Below, piece after piece: positions 26,617 through 34,778 of a DNA stretch of 64,000 nt. How positions within the stretch are numbered: the first letter of the stretch is position 1; every line of letters begins with the position of its first letter. The stretch is from NCBI GenBank assembly GCA_016929905.1, contig JAFGHX010000374.1:1-64000 (forward strand), in the 5' to 3' direction. This DNA is from Kiritimatiellia bacterium (GTDB lineage Bacteria; Verrucomicrobiota; Kiritimatiellia; JAFGHX01). A model generated the notes under the pieces. The model made no database searches, was not told the DNA's origin, and saw only the letters and a list, made by a program, of their open reading frames with translations. The position numbers and the translations under genes are program-made.

Positions 26617-26786
26617 TGTGTGCACTCCGTGTCGGGATGTCGAACACTTTCTGTGACAGGCGGGCGGGCTCGCCCACACCGGTTGCGGGGAAGAAGATGC
26701 CGGTTGGTCAAAGGCGATTTGCGATGGCCGGTCAGTCCCGCCGTGTCGGCCCCTCTGGCCGGGATACGGCTTCTGAGCGGGCCTGG

Positions 26787-26842
26787 CTCGTGTCCTGTCT
26801 CGCAAATAGGCTTGCAAGCCTATTTGCGAGACAGGACACGAG
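26787..26842. repeat. Perfect 56-bp palindrome
   Basis: Two 28-base arms are exact inverse copies with no loop: the left arm starts CTCGTGTCCTGTCTCGCAAA, and the centre is CTTG|CAAG at 26811-26818. It begins 4 bp from the end of the small membrane-protein gene and lies 170 bp before phoB2 on the same strand. Possible roles are a terminator or attenuator, a cruciform, or the end of a lost mobile element. No other copy is seen in the window. Confidence 0.9.
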
Positions 26843-26845
26843 GGC

Positions 26846-27160
26846 CTACACCGTCGCTTCCGGATGTGTCGACACGCAGTCAAGGAGGCCGGGCCTGCTT
26901 GGGTCTCGGACGATGCCCCTCCTGCCCCTGTCCGGTCTGCATTCGGTCCGGACGGAAGCCGCATCCCTGCGGCTGCGGCGCAGCGCTTCGGTCACCCGGT
27001 TCAGCATCGGGTCGCGGATGCCCCACAGGTGCGGGGTCGCCCAGAGGTCGTCCGCGCCCTCGAAGTGGCGGCGCCACTTGAATAGACGCCGGATTCCCCA
27101 GGCGCTCGCTGCCGAGCAGGCAAGTGCGGCAATAGCCAGAGCGGTGACACTTGCACTCAT
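26846..27160 (-). CDS. Small membrane protein of unknown function upstream of phoB2
   Basis: A 104-residue reading frame. The N-terminus is a clear membrane helix or uncleaved signal (VTALAIAALACSAASAWGI), followed by a basic stretch (RRLFKWRRHF) and a hydrophilic, Arg-rich tail. The start codon has a strong ribosome site, GGAGGAAGAGAAC ATG, the best evidence that it is real. I do not recognise the family. It lies behind the minus-strand GTTAGGA array (27305-27348) and before phoB2, so it may belong to the second phosphate circuit. The tail composition leaves room for doubt about where it truly ends. Confidence 0.5.
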   Translation of the reverse strand: MSASVTALAIAALACSAASAWGIRRLFKWRRHFEGADDLWATPHLWGIRDPMLNRVTEALRRSRRDAASVRTECRPDRGRRGIVRDPSRPGLLDCVSTHPEATV

Positions 27161-27221
27161 GTTCTCTTCCTCCCCGATTCGATCATGCTCCTTCTCTTCA
27201 AACCCATTGTGAGCCGTTCAG

Positions 27222-27265
27222 GTTAAGCGCGTATGAAGTGGAGGTTAGGAATCTGTTAGGAGTCG
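27222..27265 (+). promoter_or_regulatory. GTTAGGA-type 11-bp direct-repeat array, plus strand
   Basis: GTTA words start at 27222, 27244 and 27255, i.e. at multiples of 11 bp. The best units are GTTAGGAATCT (27244-27254) and GTTAGGAGTCG (27255-27265); the slot at 27233 is degenerate. The spacing is that of PhoB-family sites but the core differs from the TGTCAC box near pstS. It lies 126 bp before the first cotransporter. Confidence 0.7.
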
Positions 27266-27304
27266 GCTGTGTGGCGCATCAGCCGGCCGTACGTATCCGC
27301 GTTG

Positions 27305-27348
27305 GCGGGTCTGACGAAATACTAACGGATTCCTAACATGGATCTAAC
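27305..27348 (-). promoter_or_regulatory. GTTAGGA-type 11-bp direct-repeat array, minus strand
   Basis: On the minus strand four units follow without gaps: GTTAGATCCAT, GTTAGGAATCC, GTTAGTATTTC, GTCAGACCCGC. The period is exactly 11 bp. It faces the small membrane protein and phoB2-phoR2, so it may give autoregulation, while the plus-strand array serves the cotransporter. The region is notably AT-richer than its surroundings. Confidence 0.72.
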
Positions 27349-27390
27349 GGACGACGTTCATAGTCCGCGCATGCACGGGGGGGGCGGAGC

Positions 27391-29058
27391 ATGTCCGCGG
27401 GGTCTTCACATATTCTGCTGGAAATCATCTTCAAGGTCATGGGCGGGTTGGGGATATTCCTTCTGGGCATGAAGAACATGTCCGAAGGGATGCAAGCTGT
27501 TGCGGGCGAGCGGTTGCGCAAGGTGATCGGGGCCGTCACGAACAATCGTTTCGCGGCATGCCTCGTCGGGGTGTTCGTCACCAGCGTGATTCAGTCGAGT
27601 TCCGTGACGACGGTGCTGGTGGTCGGTCTGGTGAACAGCGGGCTGATGACGCTGATGCAGGCGATCGGCGTGATTCTGGGCGCGAATATCGGCACCACGG
27701 TCACGGCCTGGATTCTTGTCCTGAAGATCGGCAAGTACGGACTGCCCATTCTTGGCTTGGCCGCGTTCTTCTTCCTGTTCGCCAGGAGCGAGCGCGTTCG
27801 CTATTCGGCCATGGCGACAATGGGCATCGGCATGGTGTTCTTCGGCCTGGAACTGATGAGCGACGGGTTCAAACCGTTGCGAACGATGCCGGAGTTCATC
27901 GCCTGGTTTTCCGCGTTCAGGCCGGACAGTTTCTTCGGGATCTGGAAGTGCGTGTTGGTCGGCTGTGCGGTGACGGCCGTGGTGCAGTCCTCTTCGGCGA
28001 CGGTCGGCATCACGATGGCGCTGGCCACGACGGGTGTGATCCGGTTTGATACGGCCGTTGCGCTCGTGCTGGGCCAGAACATCGGCACCACGGTGACGGC
28101 TCTGCTGGCATCGATCGGAGCGAACACGAACGCGCGCCGCGCCGCCTATGCCCATACGATTTTCAACACGCTGGGCGTCATCTGGATCGCCCTGCTCTTT
28201 CCCTGGTATCTGAACCTGATCGAGACGGTGCTCGGTGTAGAGTCCGGCGCCGAGTTGCCGGATATGACCAAGGGCATCGCCCTGGCGCACTCCGGATTCA
28301 ATGTGGTGAATACGCTGCTCTTTCTGCCGCTCATGGCGGTGCTGGCCCGGATCGTGTCGCGGCTGGCGCCTGAGAAGGAGGGGGGTGAAGTGCCCCACCT
28401 CACCTACCTCGACGTCCGCATGCTGGACACACCCGCGCTCGGGATCGAGCAGTCCTACGACGAGATCATCCGCATGGCCGACGGGGTCGGGAAGATGTTC
28501 GGCTATCTTGGCGATATCATGCGGAGCGCGCAGCCGGACGAGGCTGTGGAGCGAAAAGTGTTCCACCGGGAGGAGGTGCTCGACGTCATGCAGAAGGAGA
28601 TTGTCGAGTTCCTCAGCCATCTCCTCTCGGGCAGTGTGCCCCACGACGTGATGGAGGAGGCCCGGCATCAGCTTCGGATGGCGGACGAATACGAGTCGGT
28701 GAGCGACTATGTCGTCAGCATCCTGAAGCTGCACATCAAGATGCGCAAAGCGAATCTCTCACTATGCCCGAACGAAGTGGAAGAGGTGATGGACCTTCAC
28801 AAGCGGGTGGGGGAGTACGTGGCGATGATCTCTACCGCGGTGCGTGAGCGCCACCGGGAGGTGCTCAGCAAAGCCCGAACCCGGGGCGACGCCATCTCGC
28901 ATTTCGTGCGGGAGTACCGGGAGAGCCATCTTCAACACTTCGCTTCGGAACATTCCAACCCGCTCAGCAGTCTGATTTACACCGACATGCTGACCTGCTA
29001 CCGCCGGATCAAAGATCATGCGTTGAACATCGCTGAAGCGCTTGCCGGCGAGAAGTAA
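27391..29058 (+). CDS. Na+/phosphate cotransporter with C-terminal PhoU-like domain (1 of 3)
   Basis: A 555-residue membrane protein of the NptA/YjbB type. Two inverted Na_Pi_cotrans repeats carry the hallmark QSSS motifs (IQSSSVTT and VQSSSATVG), each followed by GxNIGTTVTA (GANIGTTVTA, GQNIGTTVTA). After about residue 340 a PhoU-like helical domain follows (IIRMADGVGKMFGYLGDIM onward), ending in IKDHALNIAEALAGEK. These proteins import or export phosphate with Na+; the PhoU tail probably regulates transport. ATG 27391 follows GGGGGGGCGGAGC. GTTAGGA arrays lie upstream. Confidence 0.92.
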   Translation: MSAGSSHILLEIIFKVMGGLGIFLLGMKNMSEGMQAVAGERLRKVIGAVTNNRFAACLVGVFVTSVIQSSSVTTVLVVGLVNSGLMTLMQAIGVILGANIGTTVTAWILVLKIGKYGLPILGLAAFFFLFARSERVRYSAMATMGIGMVFFGLELMSDGFKPLRTMPEFIAWFSAFRPDSFFGIWKCVLVGCAVTAVVQSSSATVGITMALATTGVIRFDTAVALVLGQNIGTTVTALLASIGANTNARRAAYAHTIFNTLGVIWIALLFPWYLNLIETVLGVESGAELPDMTKGIALAHSGFNVVNTLLFLPLMAVLARIVSRLAPEKEGGEVPHLTYLDVRMLDTPALGIEQSYDEIIRMADGVGKMFGYLGDIMRSAQPDEAVERKVFHREEVLDVMQKEIVEFLSHLLSGSVPHDVMEEARHQLRMADEYESVSDYVVSILKLHIKMRKANLSLCPNEVEEVMDLHKRVGEYVAMISTAVRERHREVLSKARTRGDAISHFVREYRESHLQHFASEHSNPLSSLIYTDMLTCYRRIKDHALNIAEALAGEK

Positions 29059-29166
29059 ACGGGCCTGCGCAGCCTGCCGCCGGGCAAGAGGTGCCGGCCG
29101 CGGGAATGGGGTGCGCCCGTGCGACCGGGGCGTGTTCCACAATTCGCATGATGACCTGCCATTGGC

Positions 29167-29194
29167 GAGGGGTCGGCGTGTACGCCGTCCCTCC
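29167..29194. terminator. GC-rich hairpin after the first cotransporter gene
   Basis: GAGGGGTCGGCGT and ACGCCGTCCCTC form a strong stem with a two-base loop. There is no T-run, so it is either a weak terminator or another palindromic repeat (the outer bases read CCCTCCA, like the REP ends). It lies within the 353-bp gap 29059-29411, which otherwise holds only the operator array at 29287-29330. Confidence 0.35.
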
Positions 29195-29286
29195 AGTGTC
29201 CCAAGCGGCCCATTTCGTTCCCGTGTGGATGGTCGGGTCCCACCCCGCCCGGGAAAGTGATGTCAGAATGAGAAATGCCTGGGCGT

Positions 29287-29330
29287 GTTAGGTTCTTGTT
29301 GCCGTTCGGTTAGGATTCTGTTAAGAAACA
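29287..29330 (+). promoter_or_regulatory. GTTAGGA-type 11-bp direct-repeat array before the second cotransporter
   Basis: Four gap-free 11-bp units: GTTAGGTTCTT, GTTGCCGTTCG, GTTAGGATTCT, GTTAAGAAACA, starting at 29287, 29298, 29309 and 29320. The match to the arrays at 27222-27348 in both word and period makes chance unlikely. It lies 82 bp before the start of the second cotransporter and should also control the third, which follows after 39 bp. Confidence 0.78.
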
Positions 29331-29411
29331 GGGATGGCGGGGGCGGCGGGGGATTCCACGGTGAACTCAAGGGTGCGCTAAGTCACGTTTGCTCTGCTTG
29401 GAGAACGGTTC

Positions 29412-31094
29412 ATGACCTGCAGAATGGCGTTCGAAATGCTTTCCTACCTGATCGGGGGGCTGAGCGTCTTCTTGCTTGGCATGAAGAACATGTCCGAGGG
29501 GATGCAGGCGGTGGCGGGCGAGCGGCTCCGCAAGCTGATCGCCTCGGTGACGGACAACCGCCTGGTCGCGTGCGGGGTGGGCACGAGCGTCACGTGTTTG
29601 ATCCAGTCCAGTTCGGTGACGACGGTGATGGTTGTCGGGCTGGTGAACGCCGGTTTCATGACGCTGCGCCAGTCGATCGGAGTGATCCTGGGCGCCGCCA
29701 TCGGCACGACGATCACGGCCTGGATCGTCGCGCTTAACATCCTGGAGCTGGGCTTGCCCGTTCTGGGCATCTCGGGCTTCTTCTTCCTGTTCTCGAAGAA
29801 CGAGCGGGTTCGCTATGCGTCGATGATGTGCATGGGGTTGGGGATGGTGTTCTTCGGGCTGCTGCTGATGAAGAACGGGGTCCAACCCTTGCGAACGCTG
29901 CCGGAGTTCCAGACCTGGTTCACGAAGTTCTCCGCGGACAGCTACTGGGGGATCATCAAGTGTGTGCTGGTGGGCGCCTCGCTTACCGCGATCGTGCAGT
30001 CATCCTCCGCCACGGTCGGCATTACGATGGTGCTGGCCGGCGAGGGTGTGATTCCGTTCGGGACGGCTCTGGCTTTGGTGGTGGGTGAGAACATCGGCAC
30101 GACGATCACGGCGTACCTGGCCAGCCTGGGCGCTTCGACCAACGCCAAGCGCGCGGCCTACGCCCACATATTGGTGAAGGTCGTCGGCGGGCTCTGGGCC
30201 ATTCCGTTGCTGCCATTCCTGGTGGCGTGGCTCATAGACTGGTTCGGTTTGAACGGCGGCGCGCCCGCGATGGTCAATGGCAACGAGGCTCTGCCTCCCG
30301 TGAAGCAGGCCATTGCCTGTTTTCATACCGGTTTCAACATCATCAACGTCGCCTTGTTCCTTCCGTTTGTTCCCTTCCTGGCCCGGGTGCTGCCTCGAAT
30401 TTGGCCGGACAAGGCGGCTCGCGAGGTGCCGCACCTGACGTATCTGGACGTGCGCATGCTCGACACGCCGGCGATCGGGATTCACGAGTCGCACAACGAA
30501 ATCGTGCGCATGGCCGAAGGGACGCAGAAGATGATGGGCTATCTCAAAGACATCATGACGAGCCCGGATGTCGACGAGCAGAAGGAGAAGAAGGTTTTCC
30601 ATCGGGAGGAGGTCCTCGACACGGTGCAGAAGGAAGTGGTCGAGTTCCTCAGCAATTTGCTGGCCGGCAGCGTGTCGCACGATGTCATGAACCGGGGCCG
30701 TATTCAGCTGCGCATGGCCGATGAGTACGAGTCGATCAGCGACTACATTGTGAACATTTTGAAGCTGCACCTGCGCCTGCGAAAGGCCAATCTGAGGCTT
30801 TCCACTCAGGGCCGGACGGAGATTCTGGCCCTGCACGACCGTGTGGCGGAGTACATGGTGATGGTCGACAACGCCGTACGGGACGACTTCGGCGAGATCG
30901 TCACGAAGGCCAGAACGCACGGCGACATGATTACCCATTTCGTGAAGGAGTACCGGGATCAACATCTCACGCGGCTCGCGAACGACGAGAGCTCGCCGCT
31001 GGTGAGCCTGGTTTTCACGGACATGCTCAACTCCTATCGCCGGATCAGGGACCATGCGCTGAACATCGCCGAGGCGGTGGCCGGCGAGAAGTGA
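29412..31094 (+). CDS. Na+/phosphate cotransporter with C-terminal PhoU-like domain (2 of 3)
   Basis: A 560-residue paralog of the previous gene, with IQSSSVTT, VQSSSATVG, GAAIGTTITA and GENIGTTITA at the transport repeats and the PhoU-like tail from about residue 345 (IVRMAEGTQKMMGYLKDIM). It differs most in the loop after the second QSSS repeat (WLIDWFGLNGGAPAM), which is longer. Start codons at 29412 and 29427 are both possible; the second gives the family-typical MAFEMLSYLIGGL. It is the first gene of a two-gene unit with the third copy, behind its own operator array. Confidence 0.9.
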   Translation: MTCRMAFEMLSYLIGGLSVFLLGMKNMSEGMQAVAGERLRKLIASVTDNRLVACGVGTSVTCLIQSSSVTTVMVVGLVNAGFMTLRQSIGVILGAAIGTTITAWIVALNILELGLPVLGISGFFFLFSKNERVRYASMMCMGLGMVFFGLLLMKNGVQPLRTLPEFQTWFTKFSADSYWGIIKCVLVGASLTAIVQSSSATVGITMVLAGEGVIPFGTALALVVGENIGTTITAYLASLGASTNAKRAAYAHILVKVVGGLWAIPLLPFLVAWLIDWFGLNGGAPAMVNGNEALPPVKQAIACFHTGFNIINVALFLPFVPFLARVLPRIWPDKAAREVPHLTYLDVRMLDTPAIGIHESHNEIVRMAEGTQKMMGYLKDIMTSPDVDEQKEKKVFHREEVLDTVQKEVVEFLSNLLAGSVSHDVMNRGRIQLRMADEYESISDYIVNILKLHLRLRKANLRLSTQGRTEILALHDRVAEYMVMVDNAVRDDFGEIVTKARTHGDMITHFVKEYRDQHLTRLANDESSPLVSLVFTDMLNSYRRIRDHALNIAEAVAGEK

Positions 31095-31133
31095 CGTGCG
31101 GGCGGCCCGGCCGCCGCACGGCCACCAAACACC

Positions 31134-32798
31134 ATGAATGGAGCACTCCTGTTTGAGATGCTGCCCCGCGTGGCCGGGGGGCTCGGCATCTTTCTGCTCG
31201 GCATGAAGAACATGTCGGAAGGGATGCAGGCGGTGGCCGGGTCCAGGCTGCGGCGGCTGATCGGCGCGGTGACGAACAACCGGTTCATGGCCTGCGCGAT
31301 CGGCATTGCGGTCACGGCCACGATTCAGTCCAGCTCCGTCACGACGGTGATGGTCGTCGGGTTCGTGAATGCCGGGCTGATGACGCTGATGCAGGCGATC
31401 GGGGTGATTCTGGGCGCGAACATCGGCACGACGGTCACCGCCTGGATCCTCGTGCTCAAGGTCGGAGCGTACGGACTGCCCGTGCTGGGGCTGGCGGCTT
31501 TCTTCTATCTGTTCGGCAAGGGCGAGCGGCTCCGCTATTCGGCGATGACGGTCATGGGCATCGGCATGATCTTCTTCGGGCTGGAGCTGATGAAGGACGG
31601 GTTCGCGCCCTTGCGCGATATGCCCGAATTCGTGGAGTGGTTCCACCGGTTCACGCCGGGCTCGCTGTTCGGCGTCGTGAAGTGCGCGCTGGTCGGTTCG
31701 ATTGTGACCGCGATCGTGCAGTCCTCCTCCGCCACGATCGGCATCACCATCGGGCTGGCGAGCACGGGCGCGATCGGGTTCGAGACCGCCGCCGCGCTGG
31801 TGCTGGGCCAGAACATCGGGACGACCGTCACCGCGCTGCTCGCCTCGCTGGGCGCGACGACCAATGCGCGGCGCGCGGCCTACGCGCACACGATTTTCAA
31901 CGTGGTCGGCGTGCTGGTCGTCATTCCCGTCTTCCCGCTGTACGTGCGGGCGGTGCGCTTCGCGATCGGCGCGCCGGCCGCCTGGGGCGCCCCGCTCGAC
32001 GACATCACGCAGGGCATCGCCATGGCGCATACCGGCTTCAACGTCGCCAATACGATCGTCTTTCTGCCGCTGATGGGGGCGCTCGCGCGGCTGGTCAAGC
32101 TGATCGCGCGCGACAAACCGCACCGCGAGGAGCCGCACCTGACCTTCCTGGACGTGCGCATGCTCGACACCCCGGCGATCGGGATCCAGCAGTCGTACTG
32201 CGAAGTGCAGCGCATGGGCGAAGCGGTCCTGAAGATGATGCGGTACCTGCGCGAAATCCTGACGAGCGCCGAGACAGACGAGGCGAAGGAGAAGAAGGTC
32301 TTCCATCGCGAGGAAGTGCTGGACATCATGCAGAAGGAGATCGTCGAGTTCCTCAGCAACCTGCTGGCCGGCAGCGTGCCGCACGACGTGCTGGACAAGG
32401 GGCGCATGCAGATCCGGATGGCCGACGAGTTCGAATCGATCAGCGACTATATCGTGAACGTGCTGAAGATGAAGCTGCGGCTCCGAAACGCCGGGCTGGA
32501 CATTTGCACCGAAGGGCGGGAGGAGTGCCTGAGCCTTCACGACCACGTCGCGGAGGTCGTGACGCTCGTGCACCAGGGCGTGATGGACAATCACCCGGAA
32601 GTGATCAGCAAGGTACGGACCCGGGGCGATGCGGTGACGCACATGGTGCGCGACTACCGCGAGCGGCACCTGGCCCGCTTCCAGGACGAGCGCACCTCGC
32701 CGCTGGCCAGCCTGGCCTATACGGACATGCTCAACGCCTACCGCCGCATCAAAGACCACGCGCTGAACATCGCCGAGGCGCTGGCCGGGGAGAAATGA
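31134..32798 (+). CDS. Na+/phosphate cotransporter with C-terminal PhoU-like domain (3 of 3)
   Basis: A 554-residue paralog, closer to copy 1 than to copy 2 in the membrane core (GANIGTTVTAWILVLK, GQNIGTTVTALLASLGA). It has the usual QSSS pair and PhoU-like tail ending DHALNIAEALAGEK. It starts 39 bp after copy 2 with no room for a separate operator, so the two are probably co-transcribed. Three such genes in a row is unusual and may give different affinities or opposite transport directions. Confidence 0.92.
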   Translation: MNGALLFEMLPRVAGGLGIFLLGMKNMSEGMQAVAGSRLRRLIGAVTNNRFMACAIGIAVTATIQSSSVTTVMVVGFVNAGLMTLMQAIGVILGANIGTTVTAWILVLKVGAYGLPVLGLAAFFYLFGKGERLRYSAMTVMGIGMIFFGLELMKDGFAPLRDMPEFVEWFHRFTPGSLFGVVKCALVGSIVTAIVQSSSATIGITIGLASTGAIGFETAAALVLGQNIGTTVTALLASLGATTNARRAAYAHTIFNVVGVLVVIPVFPLYVRAVRFAIGAPAAWGAPLDDITQGIAMAHTGFNVANTIVFLPLMGALARLVKLIARDKPHREEPHLTFLDVRMLDTPAIGIQQSYCEVQRMGEAVLKMMRYLREILTSAETDEAKEKKVFHREEVLDIMQKEIVEFLSNLLAGSVPHDVLDKGRMQIRMADEFESISDYIVNVLKMKLRLRNAGLDICTEGREECLSLHDHVAEVVTLVHQGVMDNHPEVISKVRTRGDAVTHMVRDYRERHLARFQDERTSPLASLAYTDMLNAYRRIKDHALNIAEALAGEK

Positions 32799-32814
32799 GC
32801 CGCGGAATGAGGCC

Positions 32815-32861
32815 CGAAAGTAGAAGCGGCGTCTCGCCGCTTCCCCGGGCCGAAGGCCCGG
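32815..32861 (+). repeat. Dispersed palindromic repeat, copy 2, between convergent genes
   Basis: GAAAGTAGAAGCGGCGTCTC then GCCGCTT, followed by CCGGGCCGAAGGCCCGG, is the inverted copy of the element at 15943-15987. Both are double hairpins placed where two operons converge (cotransporters and atpC here, the giant hydrolase and phoU there), so they may serve as two-way terminators. Confidence 0.75.
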
Positions 32862-32916
32862 ATGCGCCCCGCGGCATGCCGTGCTGCCGGGACGAACAGC
32901 CGGGACGGTTCTTCCA

Positions 32917-33255
32917 CTATCCGCTCAGGGTCGCGGCGAGGGTACGCGCGCCGTCCGCCAACGCGCGCGCTTCGTCCGGGGGCAGGTCCGCGGCGCGGGT
33001 TGCCCGGCGCGTGAGAAGCGTGACGCCTTGCGCCTCGACCTTGAGGAATCCCTCGCCGATTTGCCACGTCTCCCGCTCGCCCGCCGGCGTCGTCACGAGC
33101 AGGAGGCCCGCCTGCACGGCGGCGACGAGCGGCTGATGCCCGGCGAGGATGCCGAGCCGCCCCGCGCTGCCGGGCACGTTGACGCACATCGCCTCGATTG
33201 CGCGCGGCCTGGCAAACGGCGTCACGATCGCAAGTTGGAATGCGGGCCCGTTCAT
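32917..33255 (-). CDS. atpC: F1-ATPase epsilon subunit
   Basis: A 112-residue epsilon subunit. The N-terminal beta sandwich carries the recognisable GRLGILAGHQPLVAAVQAG segment (GxLGILPGHAPL in typical AtpC). The C-terminal helical hairpin is short and Ala/Arg-rich, so the ATP-binding inhibitory part may be reduced. It lies 62 bp after atpD and closes the atpA-atpG-atpD-atpC unit. Confidence 0.85.
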   Translation of the reverse strand: MNGPAFQLAIVTPFARPRAIEAMCVNVPGSAGRLGILAGHQPLVAAVQAGLLLVTTPAGERETWQIGEGFLKVEAQGVTLLTRRATRAADLPPDEARALADGARTLAATLSG

Positions 33256-33317
33256 GCTGACAGTCCGGCGCGTGTGCTCACTGTGTCCCGCCGCAGCGGC
33301 GGGGAGTTCGACAAAGC

Positions 33318-34778
33318 TTACGACAAAGATTTCTTGTCCTGCGATGCCGGGTGGGCTTCGGGCTGGGCGTTCGGCGTCGGCGCCTCGGCTCTGAGTCTGG
33401 CTCCCTTTTCCACGGCATCCTCAATAGTGCCGACCATGTGGAAGGCCTGTTCCGGCAGGCTGTCGTGGCGGCCTTCGGCGATTTCGCGGAAGGCGCGGAT
33501 CGTTTCGTGGATCGGCACGAACTCGCCCTTCAGCCCGGTGTACTGTTCGGCGACGAAGTTGGGCTGGGAGAGGAACTTCTGGATCCGACGCGCGCGCAGG
33601 ACGGTGGCGCGGTCTTCGTCGGAAAGTTCGTCGAGCCCGAGTATCTTGATGATATCCTGCAGATCGCGGTAGCGCTGCAGGATGCGCTGCACCTCGCGCG
33701 CCGTGTCGTAGTGTTCGTCGCCGACGACGTCCGGGTCCAGAATGCGGGAGGTGGACGAAAGCGGATCGACGGCGGGGTAGATGCCGGTCTCGACGATCTT
33801 GCGGTCGAGCACGGTGACGGCGTCGAAGTGCGCGAAGGCGGCGGCGGGCCCGGGATCGGTGATGTCGTCGGCGGGCACATAGACGGCCTGCACGGAGGTG
33901 ATGGCGGCGCGCGTGGTGGAGGTGATCCGTTCCTGGAGCGCGCCCATTTCCGTGGCCAGCGTCGGTTGGTAACCGACGGCGGACGGCATGCGCCCGAGCA
34001 GGGCGGAGACCTCGGCCCCGGCCTGGATGAACCGGAAGATATTGTCGATGAACAGGAGCACGTCGTGCCGCATGTCGTCGCGGAAGAACTCGGCCTGGGT
34101 CAGGCCGGAGAGCGCGACGCGGAGGCGCGCGCCGGGCGGTTCGTTCATCTGGCCAAACACGAGCACGGCGTTGCGGATGACGCCCGATTCCTTCATCTCG
34201 ATCCACATCTCGTTGCCTTCGCGGCTGCGTTCGCCGACCCCGACGAAGACGGAGTAACCGCCGTGCTCGGTGGCGATATTGCGCATCAGCTCCATGACCA
34301 GCAGCGTCTTGCCGACACCGGCCCCGCCGAACAGCCCGATCTTGCCGCCTCTGGGGAAGGGGACCAGCAGATCGACGGCCTTGATCCCGGTCTCGAAGAC
34401 TTCCCGGGACGGGGCCTGCTGGTCGAAGGTGGGCGCCGGCTTGTGGATGGGCTGGAACCGGATGTTGTTGACGGGGCCCGCCCCGTCGATCGGGTGGCCG
34501 AGTAGGTCGAGCACGCGGCCCAGGGACTGCTCGCCGACGGGCACGGTGATCGGGGCGCCGGTATCCTCCGCGTCGAGCCCGCGGCGCAGGCCGCGTGTGG
34601 CGGCCATCGTGAAGCAGCGCACGACGTTGCCGCCGATGTGTTCGGCGACCTCCATGTACAGCGGCGGCGCGTCCTCGCGCGTGATGCGCAGCGCGTTGCG
34701 CAGCGCCGGCAGACGGTCGCCGAAGAACTCGACGTCCACGACCGGCCCGACAACGTGGATTACCCGACCTGTTGCCAT
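33318..34778 (-). CDS. atpD: F1-ATPase beta subunit
   Basis: A 486-residue catalytic subunit. The P-loop is FGGAGVGKT, and GERSREGNEMWIEMKESGVI, GQMNEPPGARLRVALSGLT and the Walker B region VLLFIDNIFRFIQAG are all intact; MPSAVGYQPTLATEMGALQE is the conserved segment near the catalytic interface. The C-terminus has a short Ala/Pro/Gln extension. Its start lies inside the end of atpG (19-bp overlap), suggesting coupled translation. Confidence 0.95.
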   Translation of the reverse strand: MATGRVIHVVGPVVDVEFFGDRLPALRNALRITREDAPPLYMEVAEHIGGNVVRCFTMAATRGLRRGLDAEDTGAPITVPVGEQSLGRVLDLLGHPIDGAGPVNNIRFQPIHKPAPTFDQQAPSREVFETGIKAVDLLVPFPRGGKIGLFGGAGVGKTLLVMELMRNIATEHGGYSVFVGVGERSREGNEMWIEMKESGVIRNAVLVFGQMNEPPGARLRVALSGLTQAEFFRDDMRHDVLLFIDNIFRFIQAGAEVSALLGRMPSAVGYQPTLATEMGALQERITSTTRAAITSVQAVYVPADDITDPGPAAAFAHFDAVTVLDRKIVETGIYPAVDPLSSTSRILDPDVVGDEHYDTAREVQRILQRYRDLQDIIKILGLDELSDEDRATVLRARRIQKFLSQPNFVAEQYTGLKGEFVPIHETIRAFREIAEGRHDSLPEQAFHMVGTIEDAVEKGARLRAEAPTPNAQPEAHPASQDKKSLS

